DNA of 64,000 nt from a bacterium (GTDB lineage Bacteria > Armatimonadota > Abditibacteriia > Abditibacteriales > Abditibacteriaceae), in assembly GCA_004172935.1 (NCBI GenBank), contig SDZD01000002.1, positions 186,001-250,000 on the forward strand, in the 5' to 3' direction. Both the position numbers and the translations under genes were made by a program. Positions within the stretch are counted from its first letter, which is position 1. Each line of letters begins with the position of its first letter. This document shows, in pieces, positions 32,165-43,897 of the stretch. Under the pieces are notes generated by a model that had not been told where the DNA came from, ran no database searches, and saw only the letters and a list, made by a program, of their open reading frames with translations.

Positions 32165-33324
32165 GGTGTTGATGTCCTCGTCTTGTTGATTAAGCGCGGT
32201 GCGGCCACTGTCCGGCGCTCTATAAAATCGGGCCGTAAACGGTGAGTAATCGCCGTCATATCCGAACCCGAATCCTGCGCCAACCGTTCCAGAGTCACGC
32301 GCGCCAATGCTTCGCCCAACGCTTCCGTTGGGCGTTCTAATGTCGAAAGTCCGGCGAGTAGGGCACCGGGGTCATTGTCGAAACCTGTCAGTGAGACATC
32401 GCCCGGAATTTCGATGCCGTGCTTACGCGCGGCTGCCATAAAACCGAGCGCAATCAAGTCATTTGCCCCGACTACGGCTGTCGGTCGTTCCTTCTCCGGC
32501 AATAGTAACCACTTTTCTAACGCTTTTTCTCCGTCCTGTAACGTGGGAATGCGTTCGCCCTCATCGCTAGTCCAAACTAACTGTGGCGAAAAATCCAGTT
32601 CCGCTGCTTCTAATGCTTGCTGAAATCCGGTCAGGCGCTCGCGTACCCATTCGTGACCCATCGAAGAGCCAGCAAACCCGATGCGTTGGTGTCCCAACTC
32701 GATGAGATGCCGCGTCGCACAGTAAATGCCCCAACTCGAATCGAAATAAACCGAACTCGCCATGCCAGGGTAGGTGCGTGCTGAAGCAATAATGGGATGA
32801 GCACCCAAATCGTGCAGCAAAGCCAGAGCGCAATCAATGATGCAGCGCGAACCCAGTGGGTGCAGCAGCACCACAGCCTTAGCGCCCCCGTTTACCGCTT
32901 CGCGTCCTAACTCTTTCACCGAACACGGATCGGCGGCGAGTGGCGACTGATCCAGCAGTTGCAATTCCATTCCGGCGGGTTGTGCCACCCGCTCAAACGC
33001 CGAAACCACGCGATGTAACCACAACGGGTCGGTTTCCCGCTCATTTTGTCCCGTTTCACCAAAAGGAGCAATCAGCGCGACCTTTGTTCCCTTCGAAGTC
33101 GAAACGGGCAAGGCACGCAAAAAAGTTCCCGCTTGTGGCCGTCTTTCTAGCACTCCTTCGCGCTCTAACTCTTCCAATATAGGCCGAAGTGCTGTGCGCC
33201 CTACCCCCAGAGAAGCCGCTAAATCGCGCTCGGCGGGCAAACGCCCCCCGACCTCGAAACCGCCAGAACGCAAATGCGCCCTGACTCGGCTATTCAAATC
33301 CTCCTGTTGTCGCGCCTTTCCCAT
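32161..33324 (-). CDS. AraR-like transcriptional regulator (GntR helix-turn-helix + LacI-type sensor)
   Basis: 387 residues. Residues 8-70 are a GntR-type winged helix (LNSRVRAHLRSGGFEVGGRLPAERDL, then SLGVGRTALRPILEELEREGVL). From about residue 78 the chain switches to a LacI/periplasmic-binding-protein sensor (KVALIAPFG, then GHQRIGFAGSSMGHEW, AVVGANDLIALGFM, DVSLTGFDNDPGALLAGLSTL). This hybrid layout is that of Bacillus AraR, the L-arabinose repressor. A palindrome 24 bases upstream suggests autoregulation. A second copy of the palindrome lies before GH127, an arabinofuranosidase gene, consistent with arabinose sensing. The effector is an inference. Confidence 0.88.
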   Translation of the reverse strand: MGKARQQEDLNSRVRAHLRSGGFEVGGRLPAERDLAASLGVGRTALRPILEELEREGVLERRPQAGTFLRALPVSTSKGTKVALIAPFGETGQNERETDPLWLHRVVSAFERVAQPAGMELQLLDQSPLAADPCSVKELGREAVNGGAKAVVLLHPLGSRCIIDCALALLHDLGAHPIIASARTYPGMASSVYFDSSWGIYCATRHLIELGHQRIGFAGSSMGHEWVRERLTGFQQALEAAELDFSPQLVWTSDEGERIPTLQDGEKALEKWLLLPEKERPTAVVGANDLIALGFMAAARKHGIEIPGDVSLTGFDNDPGALLAGLSTLERPTEALGEALARVTLERLAQDSGSDMTAITHRLRPDFIERRTVAAPRLINKTRTSTP

Positions 33325-33347
33325 CGTTGACCTCCACGTGGTTCACT

Positions 33348-33368
33348 ATTGGTTTATCATAAACCAAT
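33348..33368. promoter_or_regulatory. Palindromic operator (copy 2) upstream of the AraR-like regulator
   Basis: Perfect 21-bp palindrome: arms ATTGGTTTAT and ATAAACCAAT around a central C. Read on the minus strand it contains TATGAT, a likely -10 element, so a bound repressor would block the regulator's own promoter. It shares the core TTGGTTTA-N3-TAAACCAA with 27779-27801. Confidence 0.75.
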
Positions 33369-33450
33369 TTACTCCTCGCGAATTGCGCGCCAAACCTATG
33401 GATAAACAAACACGATAGAAAAATTCTCTATTGAGCGCGCGAAGCCTCTC

Positions 33451-34290
33451 TTAGCCGCCTGTCAGCGCTGCGAACCAAACCCGCGCCATCTTGTTATATC
33501 CCTCGGTCAAAGGATGCACCCCATCCCGCGATAGATCGCCATCCCCTAACTCTACTCCCATATCGGCCAGCACAATCTTCTCTCCTTTCTCCTGATGGGC
33601 GATAATGATTTTCCTCAGAAGCTCGTTGTACTCCTTCACCTTTTCTTGCTTCGCCTCATTGCGAATCGGGACTAGCGTCGCCAACACCAGTGTCGCGCTC
33701 GGTTTCAATTCGTGAATGCGAGTTACCAGCACATCCATGCGCGCGGCTGCATTCGCCGAGAATCCCGTTCGCCCGCCATATCCCGCACCACCGGGCGGGT
33801 CGAAACCACGATTGAGGTCATTGGTGCCCAGCATCATCAGCACGACATCGGGGTTGGCTTTTTCCAAAGCTGTGGTTAGTCCCGCATAAGCCACACCGCC
33901 ATCATCCGTATCCCGATTCTCACTTCCAATCTGGTCGATGCGAAAACCACCATACCCTTCATGTAGTGTCTGGTACGGCGTAAAAGTCTGCTCCGTATCA
34001 TCACCGTGATAATTGTCCGACTGCTTGGTATTGGTCCCCACAAACTCGAACTGATAACCGCCCCGCGATAGCAGCGCTTGCAGTGGACGGCGATAGTTAC
34101 CAAGCCCCTCGCTCGATCCGCGAGTAATCGAGTCGCCCAGAGCCAAAATTCGATAGCTTTGTGCTTTATTCAAGGCAACTACTTTCTCTTCCACATTTGT
34201 TTGTTGGACGGCATTGGCCGCAGAACCACACCCGATTGCAATGGACAGCACGAGTGCCGCAGAAAGAACACAATAATTGAAGGGCAACAT
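33451..34290 (-). CDS. Exported SGNH/GDSL-type hydrolase
   Basis: 279 residues. The signal sequence (CVLSAALVLSIAIGCGSAANA) may be a lipoprotein type (AIGC). Block I is ILALGDSITRGSSEG with the nucleophile Ser. The Gly block is in HEGYGGFRIDQI, block III is MMLGTNDLNRG, and block V is DGVHPLTEGYNKMA with the catalytic Asp/His. All four SGNH positions are present. The family comprises esterases and carbohydrate acetylesterases. Given its surroundings, deacetylation of a polysaccharide outside the cell is likely. It is transcribed away from the following glycosidase gene, with 73 bases between the starts. Confidence 0.88.
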   Translation of the reverse strand: MLPFNYCVLSAALVLSIAIGCGSAANAVQQTNVEEKVVALNKAQSYRILALGDSITRGSSEGLGNYRRPLQALLSRGGYQFEFVGTNTKQSDNYHGDDTEQTFTPYQTLHEGYGGFRIDQIGSENRDTDDGGVAYAGLTTALEKANPDVVLMMLGTNDLNRGFDPPGGAGYGGRTGFSANAAARMDVLVTRIHELKPSATLVLATLVPIRNEAKQEKVKEYNELLRKIIIAHQEKGEKIVLADMGVELGDGDLSRDGVHPLTEGYNKMARVWFAALTGG

Positions 34291-34363
34291 ATTTAAGGCG
34301 ATGCCCGTAGTATCGAGTGCAGACGATGAGGAGGCCAGTCAAGGAAAATAAAGTCGATTCCTC

Positions 34364-35227
34364 ATGAATCCGATTCTAGACCGTGAGCCACTAGCCTCAT
34401 TGCGCGACCCCGCAGCCATCTTCCACGAAGGCTTGTACTACTGCTTTCATACTGCCGTCGAAACAATGCCCGATAATTTCGCACTCTATGTCGATGTTTC
34501 ACACAGCCGCGATTTAGTCAACTGGTCAAGCCCCACGCGCCTCACCGAACGAGGCCTCAACTTCTCTTCCCCCGGCAACATCATCCGTTTCAACGGCCGT
34601 TGGGTGATGTGCCTTCAATCTTATCCCACCATCCCCGGTCACCCCTACGGCAGCGATGAGTCGCGCCTCTGGCTCATGGAAAGCCACGACTTGCTTCATT
34701 GGAGCGAACCGCGATTGCTCCAACCAGCTGGTTGTCAGGCCAACTGGTGTAATTCACGCCGTCAGATAGACCCATATCTAGTTGAGCATGATGGGAATTT
34801 CTACTGTTTCTACAAAAGCGAGGGGAAATTGGGTTTGTTCGTCTCGCCGGACTTAACAAACTGGAGCGAAGCCAGTCCCGATGCCCCTGTCCTCTGCCCG
34901 CAGCAAACCCCTGACGGCTCCACCACCGAAAACCCCTGTGTTATCCACGACGGCACCGAATTTATGCTTTTCTTTTCTCCCTGTCGTAAGGGAAGAGGTG
35001 TCGGCGTCGCCCGTTCTACTGATTTAATCCACTGGCGCGATGTGCGTTACCTCGATTTTCCTCACTTGTCGTGGGCGCCCGGTGGCCCCACAGCCGCGAT
35101 GGTTCTCGATACTCGCCCCCAACTGGGCCACTGGACGATGTTCTTTCACGGTGACCGCTCTGGCCCTCATGGAGCTGCCATTGGCATTGCCCGTAGCGAC
35201 GATCTCTACAACTGGCAATGCGATTGA
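34364..35227 (+). CDS. GH43-like five-bladed beta-propeller glycosidase
   Basis: 287 residues, no signal peptide. Repeating propeller strands include LRDPAAIFHEGLYYCFHT, SHSRDLVNWSSPTRL, ESHDLLHWSEPRLL, DPYLVEHDGNFYCFYKSEG, SPDLTNWSEASP, GVARSTDLIHWRD and GIARSDDLYNWQ. The DP-x-x motif and the recurring D-L-x-x-W blade ends are characteristic of GH43/GH62/GH32-type folds (clan GH-F/J), where three acidic residues form the active site. The substrate cannot be assigned; arabinan or xylan side chains would suit the neighbourhood. It is the first gene of a four-gene same-strand run with gaps of 41, 33 and 102 bases. Confidence 0.8.
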   Translation: MNPILDREPLASLRDPAAIFHEGLYYCFHTAVETMPDNFALYVDVSHSRDLVNWSSPTRLTERGLNFSSPGNIIRFNGRWVMCLQSYPTIPGHPYGSDESRLWLMESHDLLHWSEPRLLQPAGCQANWCNSRRQIDPYLVEHDGNFYCFYKSEGKLGLFVSPDLTNWSEASPDAPVLCPQQTPDGSTTENPCVIHDGTEFMLFFSPCRKGRGVGVARSTDLIHWRDVRYLDFPHLSWAPGGPTAAMVLDTRPQLGHWTMFFHGDRSGPHGAAIGIARSDDLYNWQCD

Positions 35228-35268
35228 GCAGGTGAACAGATAGCCACCTCTCACACTAAAATACTGCT

Positions 35269-36642
35269 ATGCCGTTACCAGCTCTCGCTCCGCTCATTCC
35301 CCTCCTCCCTCCAGATCGTTTTCTCTGGGAAGAAGCCGAACGAGCCGCTTTCGCTGGCGATAAATGGGCGCGTGGCCCACTCCCCGATGTTGTAACGCGC
35401 CCCCGCACTACTGAAGAAGTCGCAACCATTGCCCGTTTCTGTTTCGAGAACGACATCCCCCTCACCACGCGCGGTGCCGGGTGGGGATATGTTGGCGGCG
35501 CCATCGCCTCGCATGGAGGAGTGTTGCTCAGCCTCGACGCCATGAACCGCATTGTGGATATATCCCGTACCGACTTTGTTGCTCATGCCGAAGCGGGCGC
35601 CCTCACTGGCGACATTGCGCGCGCCGCCCGCGAAGTTGGCTTGTTCTATCCCCCCGACCCGGCCAGCCTCGATCATTGCAGCATCGGCGGCAATATCGCC
35701 ACCAACGCGGGAGGCCCCCGTTGCCTCAAATACGGCGTCACGCGATCCTACGTGTTGGGCTTGGAAGTTGTCTTAATGGATGGCACCATTTTGCAGCTCG
35801 GTGGCGATACCCACAAAAACAAAACTGGCTTCGACGTACTCGGTCTTTTTGTCGGCTCCGAAGGAATGCTGGGTATCGTCACCAGAGCCACTCTCAGGTT
35901 GCTTCCTCACCCACGCGCCCGCCATGCCTTAGCTGCCCATTTCCCGAACATCGAAGTTGCCGCAAAAGCCATTGGCGCCATCCTCGAATCGGGCATTTTG
36001 CCCTGTGCGCTCGAAGTGGCCGACGCCGCCACACTACGCCACTTCCGCGCCGCGCAAGGCATGATTCCCCGCATCGAAGGCGCCCATCTCCTCATAGAAG
36101 TCGATGGCATCGAAGAAAGCGTGCGCGCCGAAGCCAAACTTCTCTACGAGATATTGCGTGTATCCGGCGCCCTCGCTTGTCAGGTCGCTATCACCGAAGC
36201 GCAGGTCGAAGAACTCTGGCAAATGCGACGCAGTTTCTCCGCATCCCTCAGCGCAACAGGCGGTGCCAAACTCAACGAAGACATCGTCGTTCCTCGCAGC
36301 AAACTCGTCGAATTAGTCGCCTTCGCCGGAGAATTAGGCCGCAAACACGCCATCGAAGTTGCTTGTTTCGGCCACGCGGGCGACGGCAACATCCATGTCA
36401 ACCTCCTGCTCGATACCCCACTTTCCCCGCAAGAGGCTGGACTGCGCGCCCAACCCGCGCTCGATGAACTTTTCGCTCAGGTACTGGCCTGGGGGGGCGT
36501 CATCACAGGCGAACACGGTATCGGCATCGCCAAAGCTCGTTGGTGGCCTCAGTCCGTCTCTCCCGAAGTTCGTCTAGCTCACACCGCCATAAAAGCTGCC
36601 CTCGACCCCAAAGGTTTGCTCAATCCTGGTAAGTGGCTCTAG
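35269..36642 (+). CDS. GlcD-like FAD-linked oxidase
   Basis: 457 residues. The FAD_binding_4 (PCMH) domain has PDVVTRPRTTEEVATIARFC, TTRGAGWGYVGGAIASHGGVLLSL, DPASLDHCSIGGNIATNAGGPRCLKYG and GSEGMLGIVTRATL. The C-terminal FAD-oxidase domain ends ACFGHAGDGNIHVNLLL and GVITGEHGIGIAKARWW, the conserved His-rich flavin/substrate site of glycolate oxidase GlcD and D-lactate dehydrogenases. It would oxidise a 2-hydroxy acid or sugar acid. It is sandwiched between two propeller glycosidase genes in one apparent operon; no GlcE/GlcF partner is present. Confidence 0.9.
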   Translation: MPLPALAPLIPLLPPDRFLWEEAERAAFAGDKWARGPLPDVVTRPRTTEEVATIARFCFENDIPLTTRGAGWGYVGGAIASHGGVLLSLDAMNRIVDISRTDFVAHAEAGALTGDIARAAREVGLFYPPDPASLDHCSIGGNIATNAGGPRCLKYGVTRSYVLGLEVVLMDGTILQLGGDTHKNKTGFDVLGLFVGSEGMLGIVTRATLRLLPHPRARHALAAHFPNIEVAAKAIGAILESGILPCALEVADAATLRHFRAAQGMIPRIEGAHLLIEVDGIEESVRAEAKLLYEILRVSGALACQVAITEAQVEELWQMRRSFSASLSATGGAKLNEDIVVPRSKLVELVAFAGELGRKHAIEVACFGHAGDGNIHVNLLLDTPLSPQEAGLRAQPALDELFAQVLAWGGVITGEHGIGIAKARWWPQSVSPEVRLAHTAIKAALDPKGLLNPGKWL

Positions 36643-36675
36643 TTTTCATATTGCCTGTTTACACTCCCCTCATTC

Positions 36676-37623
36676 ATGAACAACTCCATCTGGATACTTG
36701 CCTACTTCTGCCAGCACTATCAGGGCCGCGTCGAAATTGACAAGCAGGGGCAAGAACATTTGGTTACGCTCCGCGAACGGATGGAGCGCGAATACCTCCA
36801 TCTCGCATGGAGCCGTGACGGGCGCCAATTCGAAGCGCTTAATGGCAACCAACCCACATGGCCCGATACATGGATGCGTGACCCCTTCGTCAATCGCGGC
36901 GCTGACGGCAAATTCCATTTGGTGGCTACCGGCCCCCGCGACGACGATGGCGTCCAACGCTCATGCCTCTACGCAGTTTCTAGCGATCTCATTCATTGGG
37001 AGACCCGCCAATTGCCCGTCATGAAGTCGGTGGCACAGGCCCGCAACGTTTGGGCGCCCGAATGGTTTTACGACGCCTCTACGGGCGAATATCTTCTCAT
37101 CTGGTCTTCGTCCTTCGGTGACGTTGGTTGGAAAGAATCGCGCCTTTGGAGTTGCCGTACCCGCGATTGGCAAACCTTTTCTGAGCCAAGCGTCTACTTC
37201 GAACCGCCCTATTCGGTCATCGACGGTACTCTTATCGAACACGCTGGCACCTACTATCTATTCCACAAAGAAGAAGAGTTTGGTGCCCAAAAAGGTGAAC
37301 GCCGCGCGATTCGCCTCGCAACCTCAACCTCGCCCGATGGCCCCTGGCAAATCATCGACGGCCCCCACGATGGCGCAGTCGTCCCCACCATCACTGAAGG
37401 CCCTGCCGTCTTGCCCGACCCGCAAAGCGACGGCTGGCTTTTGCTCTACGACTTCTGCGCCACCGATGACTACGGCGCCTCGAAATCGAACGACCTCATC
37501 CACTGGACCGAATTACCATCCTCCGAAGTCGCTTTCCCTGAAGCAGCCCGTCATGGTAGCGCCTTCGAAGTATCGGAAGAAGAATTTGCCGCACTCCAAA
37601 AAGCCTTCGGTGCTGTGGCCTGA
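36676..37623 (+). CDS. Beta-propeller glycosidase (GH43/GH32-like)
   Basis: 315 residues, no signal peptide. Propeller blades are seen in LHLAWSRDGRQFEAL, TWMRDPFVNRGADGKFHLVATG, AVSSDLIHWETRQLPV, NVWAPEWFYDASTGEYLLIWSSS and KSNDLIHWTELPS. The MRDPF and WAPEW motifs correspond to two of the usual acidic active-site positions in GH43-like enzymes. It is similar in style to the gene at 34364 but clearly not a recent duplicate. It starts 33 bases after the oxidase gene, without a Shine-Dalgarno sequence. The substrate is unknown. Confidence 0.8.
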   Translation: MNNSIWILAYFCQHYQGRVEIDKQGQEHLVTLRERMEREYLHLAWSRDGRQFEALNGNQPTWPDTWMRDPFVNRGADGKFHLVATGPRDDDGVQRSCLYAVSSDLIHWETRQLPVMKSVAQARNVWAPEWFYDASTGEYLLIWSSSFGDVGWKESRLWSCRTRDWQTFSEPSVYFEPPYSVIDGTLIEHAGTYYLFHKEEEFGAQKGERRAIRLATSTSPDGPWQIIDGPHDGAVVPTITEGPAVLPDPQSDGWLLLYDFCATDDYGASKSNDLIHWTELPSSEVAFPEAARHGSAFEVSEEEFAALQKAFGAVA

Positions 37624-37725
37624 CAAGTAATCTGGCCTATTCAGAAGTTCACCACGATAAATTCTCTTCCCCGTTGTGAGCTGCTCTACACAAAACACCT
37701 CGGCGGAAGGTAACCTTCAGCTTCC

Positions 37726-39228
37726 ATGCCCCAACACAATATCGTCTGGCTCAATGCCGATCATTATGCGTTCTTCCCCCATTTCTCTTTGAATCGCGAT
37801 TTGATTAACACGCCCGCCTTCGACCGCTTAGGACGCGAAGGGGTTGTTTTCGACAACGCTTATACGATTTGCCCCCTCTGCACCCCGGCGAGGGCCTCTC
37901 TGGCGACGGGGCAATATCCGCATCGACACGGCATTTTGAACAATGGCGATACGACCGATTCTCGACGCGATTTCAAACCGGACGCCCCCTTACTACCCCA
38001 TGATTTGCGTGTTGCGGGCTATCGTTCGGCGCTTTTCGGTAAGTGGCACGCCGTCGGAAGCGGCCCCACCACGGCCAGCGATTGCGGCTACGAAGGCTGG
38101 GCGCCTCCTCATTACGGCTCGGTTTATGATACCGCCGCTTACGCTGCCTATTTGGAGGAACTCGGACTTGAGCATCCTGAAGTAAACATCGAGTGGCATC
38201 TGAAAAAGTCCTCGCTGGTTGGCAAACGTCCGCTTCGCGAGACAGCGCAAGGTATCGAATTTCATCCGACTTGTGGCGTTATTGATGGTCCGCCCGAAAC
38301 GCACGAATCTTATTTTCTGGCCCACTTAGCAAAGCGCTATTTGCATGAACGGGCACAAGATGGAGAACCGTTTTGTATGCGCATGGATACATGGGGGCCG
38401 CATCAGCCTTACTATGTTGCTCCACCGTTCGCCAACACAGTCAACCCTTCGGCTATTGCTCCGCCTCCCAATTTTGAGCAAACCTGGGATACCCGTCCTC
38501 TCCATCAGAAGCAATGCCTCGACGGCATTTTGCAAAGTGCCCTCACCCACACATGGGACGAGTGGGCGCCTATCGTTGCGCGTTGCTACGAACACATCTC
38601 CCTCGTCGATCATGCCTTCTTACAAGTTCTCAACACGCTCGATGAGCTTGGACTCAGCGATAACACGCTCGTTTTTTACTCTGCCGACCACGGCGATCTT
38701 CTCGCCGCTCATGGCGGTGGCTTCGATAAAGGTTGGTTGCTCGTCGAAGAAACCATCCGCATTCCTTTCGCCGCTCGCGGAGCGGGCGTGGTTCAGGGCG
38801 CCCAAAGTAAGGCGCTTGTTTCCAACCTCGACATCGTCGCCACTATCCGCGACGTAACAGGTGCATCTGTAGGTAATGAGGCCAAAGTTGACGGTGCCAC
38901 CCTGACCCCGCTTTTGCAATCCCCCGAATTGTCAGGACGGGAGGCCCTGTTGATTGAAAGTCACGGGCACTACGGTCAGAAAGTCATTCAGCGTGTGGCC
39001 CGCTGGGCGAAGTGGAAATTTGTAGCCCACCTCAATGACCGCTATGAACTTTACGACCTCGAACGCGATCCATATGAACTCGAAAATCTGGCTCAATCAC
39101 TAGAATCTGGACATATTTTGGCGTTCGGTTGCGAACAATTGCTGCGTCTGATGGAACAAAGCGACGATAACTCCGCCGATTCCCTCGCGCTTCGCGACCA
39201 AATTCAACGCACATTAAAAGCCTGTTAA
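37726..39228 (+). CDS. Type I sulfatase (formylglycine-dependent)
   Basis: 500 residues, no evident signal peptide. NIVWLNADHYAFF holds the first metal ligands. CPLCTPARASLATGQYPHRHGIL contains the C-x-P-x-R signature in which Cys would be converted to formylglycine. LFGKWHAVG, MDTWGPHQPYY and VFYSADHGDLLAAHGG complete the metal site. The C-terminal subdomain ends with YELYDLERDPYELENLA, a standard sulfatase tail. It is last in the GH43-oxidase-GH43 run (102-base gap), suggesting desulfation of a carbohydrate. The formylglycine-generating enzyme is not in the window. Confidence 0.92.
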   Translation: MPQHNIVWLNADHYAFFPHFSLNRDLINTPAFDRLGREGVVFDNAYTICPLCTPARASLATGQYPHRHGILNNGDTTDSRRDFKPDAPLLPHDLRVAGYRSALFGKWHAVGSGPTTASDCGYEGWAPPHYGSVYDTAAYAAYLEELGLEHPEVNIEWHLKKSSLVGKRPLRETAQGIEFHPTCGVIDGPPETHESYFLAHLAKRYLHERAQDGEPFCMRMDTWGPHQPYYVAPPFANTVNPSAIAPPPNFEQTWDTRPLHQKQCLDGILQSALTHTWDEWAPIVARCYEHISLVDHAFLQVLNTLDELGLSDNTLVFYSADHGDLLAAHGGGFDKGWLLVEETIRIPFAARGAGVVQGAQSKALVSNLDIVATIRDVTGASVGNEAKVDGATLTPLLQSPELSGREALLIESHGHYGQKVIQRVARWAKWKFVAHLNDRYELYDLERDPYELENLAQSLESGHILAFGCEQLLRLMEQSDDNSADSLALRDQIQRTLKAC

Positions 39229-39302
39229 ATTCCCTACCTCTCCCCTCACAACTTTCACTTTTTTGTTGACGCAGCGCTATAGTTGCTGCACACTGGCGGT
39301 TA

Positions 39303-41838
<2,536 letters not shown>

Positions 41839-41860
41839 AAACTAGCCAGCAGGAACTAAA

Positions 41861-42055
41861 ATGCAAGTCAACGGAGAACCATTCGAATACACCCCTGAGC
41901 TGACGTTGCACGCGCTATTAGACCAACTCAACGTGAAGCGCGAGGGGGTAGCCGTCGCAGTGAACGACGACATTTATGCGGGTATTCGTGTACCGGATGT
42001 CGTGCTTCAACCCGACGATGTCATCGACATTGTGCGAATCACGGCAGGAGGCTGA
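41861..42055 (+). CDS. thiS: Sulfur carrier protein ThiS
   Basis: 64 residues, beta-grasp ubiquitin-like fold starting [10 protein letters not shown] and ending DIVRITAGG. The C-terminal Gly-Gly is the site that becomes a thiocarboxylate and donates sulfur to the thiazole ring made by ThiG. It is 4 bases upstream of thiG. The adenylating enzyme ThiF is not encoded in the operon. Confidence 0.96.
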   Translation: MQVNGEPFEYTPELTLHALLDQLNVKREGVAVAVNDDIYAGIRVPDVVLQPDDVIDIVRITAGG

Positions 42056-42059
42056 AATC

Positions 42060-42899
42060 ATGACACCAACTTTATCTTTACCCACGACCAATGACGCGCT
42101 CACCATCGGCGGGCGCGAATTTGAGTCGCGTCTGATGCTGGGCACAGGCAAATTCAGCGATTTTGGCGTGATGCGCGAAGCCATCGAAGCCAGCGGCGCC
42201 CAAATCATCACTGTCGCCATCCGCCGCGTTGAACTGGGTGCCCCCGGTCACGAAGGTTTGCTCGATGCTCTCGACCTCGACCGATTGCAACTTCTGCCCA
42301 ACACGGCGGGTTGTCGCACTTCTGCTGAGGCACTGCGCGTCGCGCGTTTGGCCCGCGCCCTTACAGGCGTCAACTGGGTCAAGCTCGAAGTCATTCCCGA
42401 CCCACGCTATCTTTTGCCCGATAGCCTCGAAACCCTGCGTGCTGCTCATCTGCTGGTTGACGAAGGTTTCGTCGTATTGCCCTATGTCCAGCCCGATGCC
42501 GTGCTGGCCCGCCAACTTGAACAGGCTGGATGCGCGACCGTGATGCCGCTCGCCAGTCCCATTGGCTCTGGCCGAGGGCTTTTGGCCCGCGCCCTTATCG
42601 AAACCGTCATCGACGGCGCCACTGTCCCCATCGTCGTTGATGCTGGTTTGGGAGTACCCAGCGAAGCCGCGCAAGCGATGGAAATTGGCGCCGATGCTGT
42701 TCTGGTTAACACCGCTGTCGCCGAGGCCAAAGACCCCGTCCGCATGGCGGCGGCATTCGCTATGGGTGTTCGTGCTGGTCGCGAAGGCTATCTCGCGGGG
42801 CGTATGGAAATGCGTTCCCATGCCAGTCCCAGCAGTCCCACGCAGGGCGTTGTGCGTTTGCCCGATCCCGAACAGCCGGAGGGTGCTACTTCTAAGTGA
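42060..42899 (+). CDS. thiG: Thiazole synthase ThiG
   Basis: 279 residues from the ATG at 42060, preceded by a GGAGG lying at the end of thiS; longer in-frame starts run into thiS. ThiG joins DXP, dehydroglycine and ThiS-thiocarboxylate into the thiazole. Diagnostic blocks: [58 protein letters not shown] (Schiff-base Lys), [46 protein letters not shown]. The last 25 residues are a variable tail. Its stop overlaps the GTG start of thiO. Confidence 0.97.
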   Translation: MTPTLSLPTTNDALTIGGREFESRLMLGTGKFSDFGVMREAIEASGAQIITVAIRRVELGAPGHEGLLDALDLDRLQLLPNTAGCRTSAEALRVARLARALTGVNWVKLEVIPDPRYLLPDSLETLRAAHLLVDEGFVVLPYVQPDAVLARQLEQAGCATVMPLASPIGSGRGLLARALIETVIDGATVPIVVDAGLGVPSEAAQAMEIGADAVLVNTAVAEAKDPVRMAAAFAMGVRAGREGYLAGRMEMRSHASPSSPTQGVVRLPDPEQPEGATSK

Positions 42900-43897
42900 T
42901 CGCCGTAATCGGCGGCGGACTGATCGGCTCGTGCGTCGCCTTCGAACTCAAACACGCGGGCGAAGACGTGCTGGTTTTTGACGCCGATCTGCCCGGTGCT
43001 GCATGGCGAGCAGGTGCTGGGCTGCTGACACCAAGCGGCGAACGTTTGGGCGGAACTGCACTCGAAGCCGCCGCCAAACACAGCCTGTCACTTTGGCCTG
43101 ATTTCGCTCGCCGTCTGGAATCGGCATCGGGCCAAAACGTTGGTTTTAGATCGGGCGTCTACCGTATCGCGCTTAATGATAATGAGGCCAAGGAGTTGGA
43201 AGTCGATAGAGATGGAGAACCCTGTGTGCCCCCGATGCCTCACCTGAAAGGTGCCCGTTTCCACGCCGACGAAGGTTGTGTCCACCCGCCCAGCATCCGC
43301 ACTGCTGCACTTGTTGGACAAGACATTGAGCGCTCGCGAGTCGAAAGTCTCGAACCCACCCATGCGGGCGTCCGCATCCATACCGAAACCGCGACGTTCG
43401 AGGCCCGCATCGCCGTGCTTTGTTGTGGTGCTTGGAGTAGCCGCTTCGGTTTGCCTGTGTATGCAATGCAGGGACAGGCGCTTCTTCTCGACGGCTCGCC
43501 CGATACGCCATCTTTATATGGCTTACCTCAAAGTGGCGCCAGTCAGTACGCGCTAGGGCGCCGCGATGGGGTCTACATCGGGGCGACCGTCCGCGAAACC
43601 ACGACCGAAGCCACTTACCCCGATTCCGAGGCGACTCTGGCTCTTCGACGTAAAGCCCAACTGCTTCTCGGTGCTGAAAAGGCCAACGCCCCCGCCATAA
43701 AACAACTGGTTGGTTTTCGCCCCACCACACCCGATGGACTACCCATCATTGGCCCTCATCCCCATCTTGATAATGTTCTGGTCGCCACCGGGCATTCGCG
43801 CCACGGTGTTCTGCTCGCCCCCTTCACTGCCCAAAGGGTACTTACACAAGTTCAGGAAATGATGAAACAATCCTCTTTGCTCAAGGTGGCGGCATGA
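42896..43897 (+). CDS. thiO: Glycine oxidase ThiO (FAD)
   Basis: 333 residues. The start is GTG at 42896, within the end of thiG; GGAGG lies about 15 bases upstream. The N-terminal dinucleotide motif is [19 protein letters not shown], followed by [24 protein letters not shown]-type strands near [11 protein letters not shown] and the C-terminal [17 protein letters not shown] plus [14 protein letters not shown] complete the D-amino-acid-oxidase fold. ThiO oxidises glycine to the imine needed by ThiG, the aerobic alternative to ThiH, so this organism makes thiazole by an oxygen-dependent route. Confidence 0.93.
   Translation: MIAVIGGGLIGSCVAFELKHAGEDVLVFDADLPGAAWRAGAGLLTPSGERLGGTALEAAAKHSLSLWPDFARRLESASGQNVGFRSGVYRIALNDNEAKELEVDRDGEPCVPPMPHLKGARFHADEGCVHPPSIRTAALVGQDIERSRVESLEPTHAGVRIHTETATFEARIAVLCCGAWSSRFGLPVYAMQGQALLLDGSPDTPSLYGLPQSGASQYALGRRDGVYIGATVRETTTEATYPDSEATLALRRKAQLLLGAEKANAPAIKQLVGFRPTTPDGLPIIGPHPHLDNVLVATGHSRHGVLLAPFTAQRVLTQVQEMMKQSSLLKVAA

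Noticed and set aside
35481-36467. 328-codon open frame overlapping the GlcD-like oxidase in another frame
   Set aside because: Composition is almost entirely Arg, Pro, His and Ser, typical of an out-of-frame reading; the oxidase frame is unambiguous.
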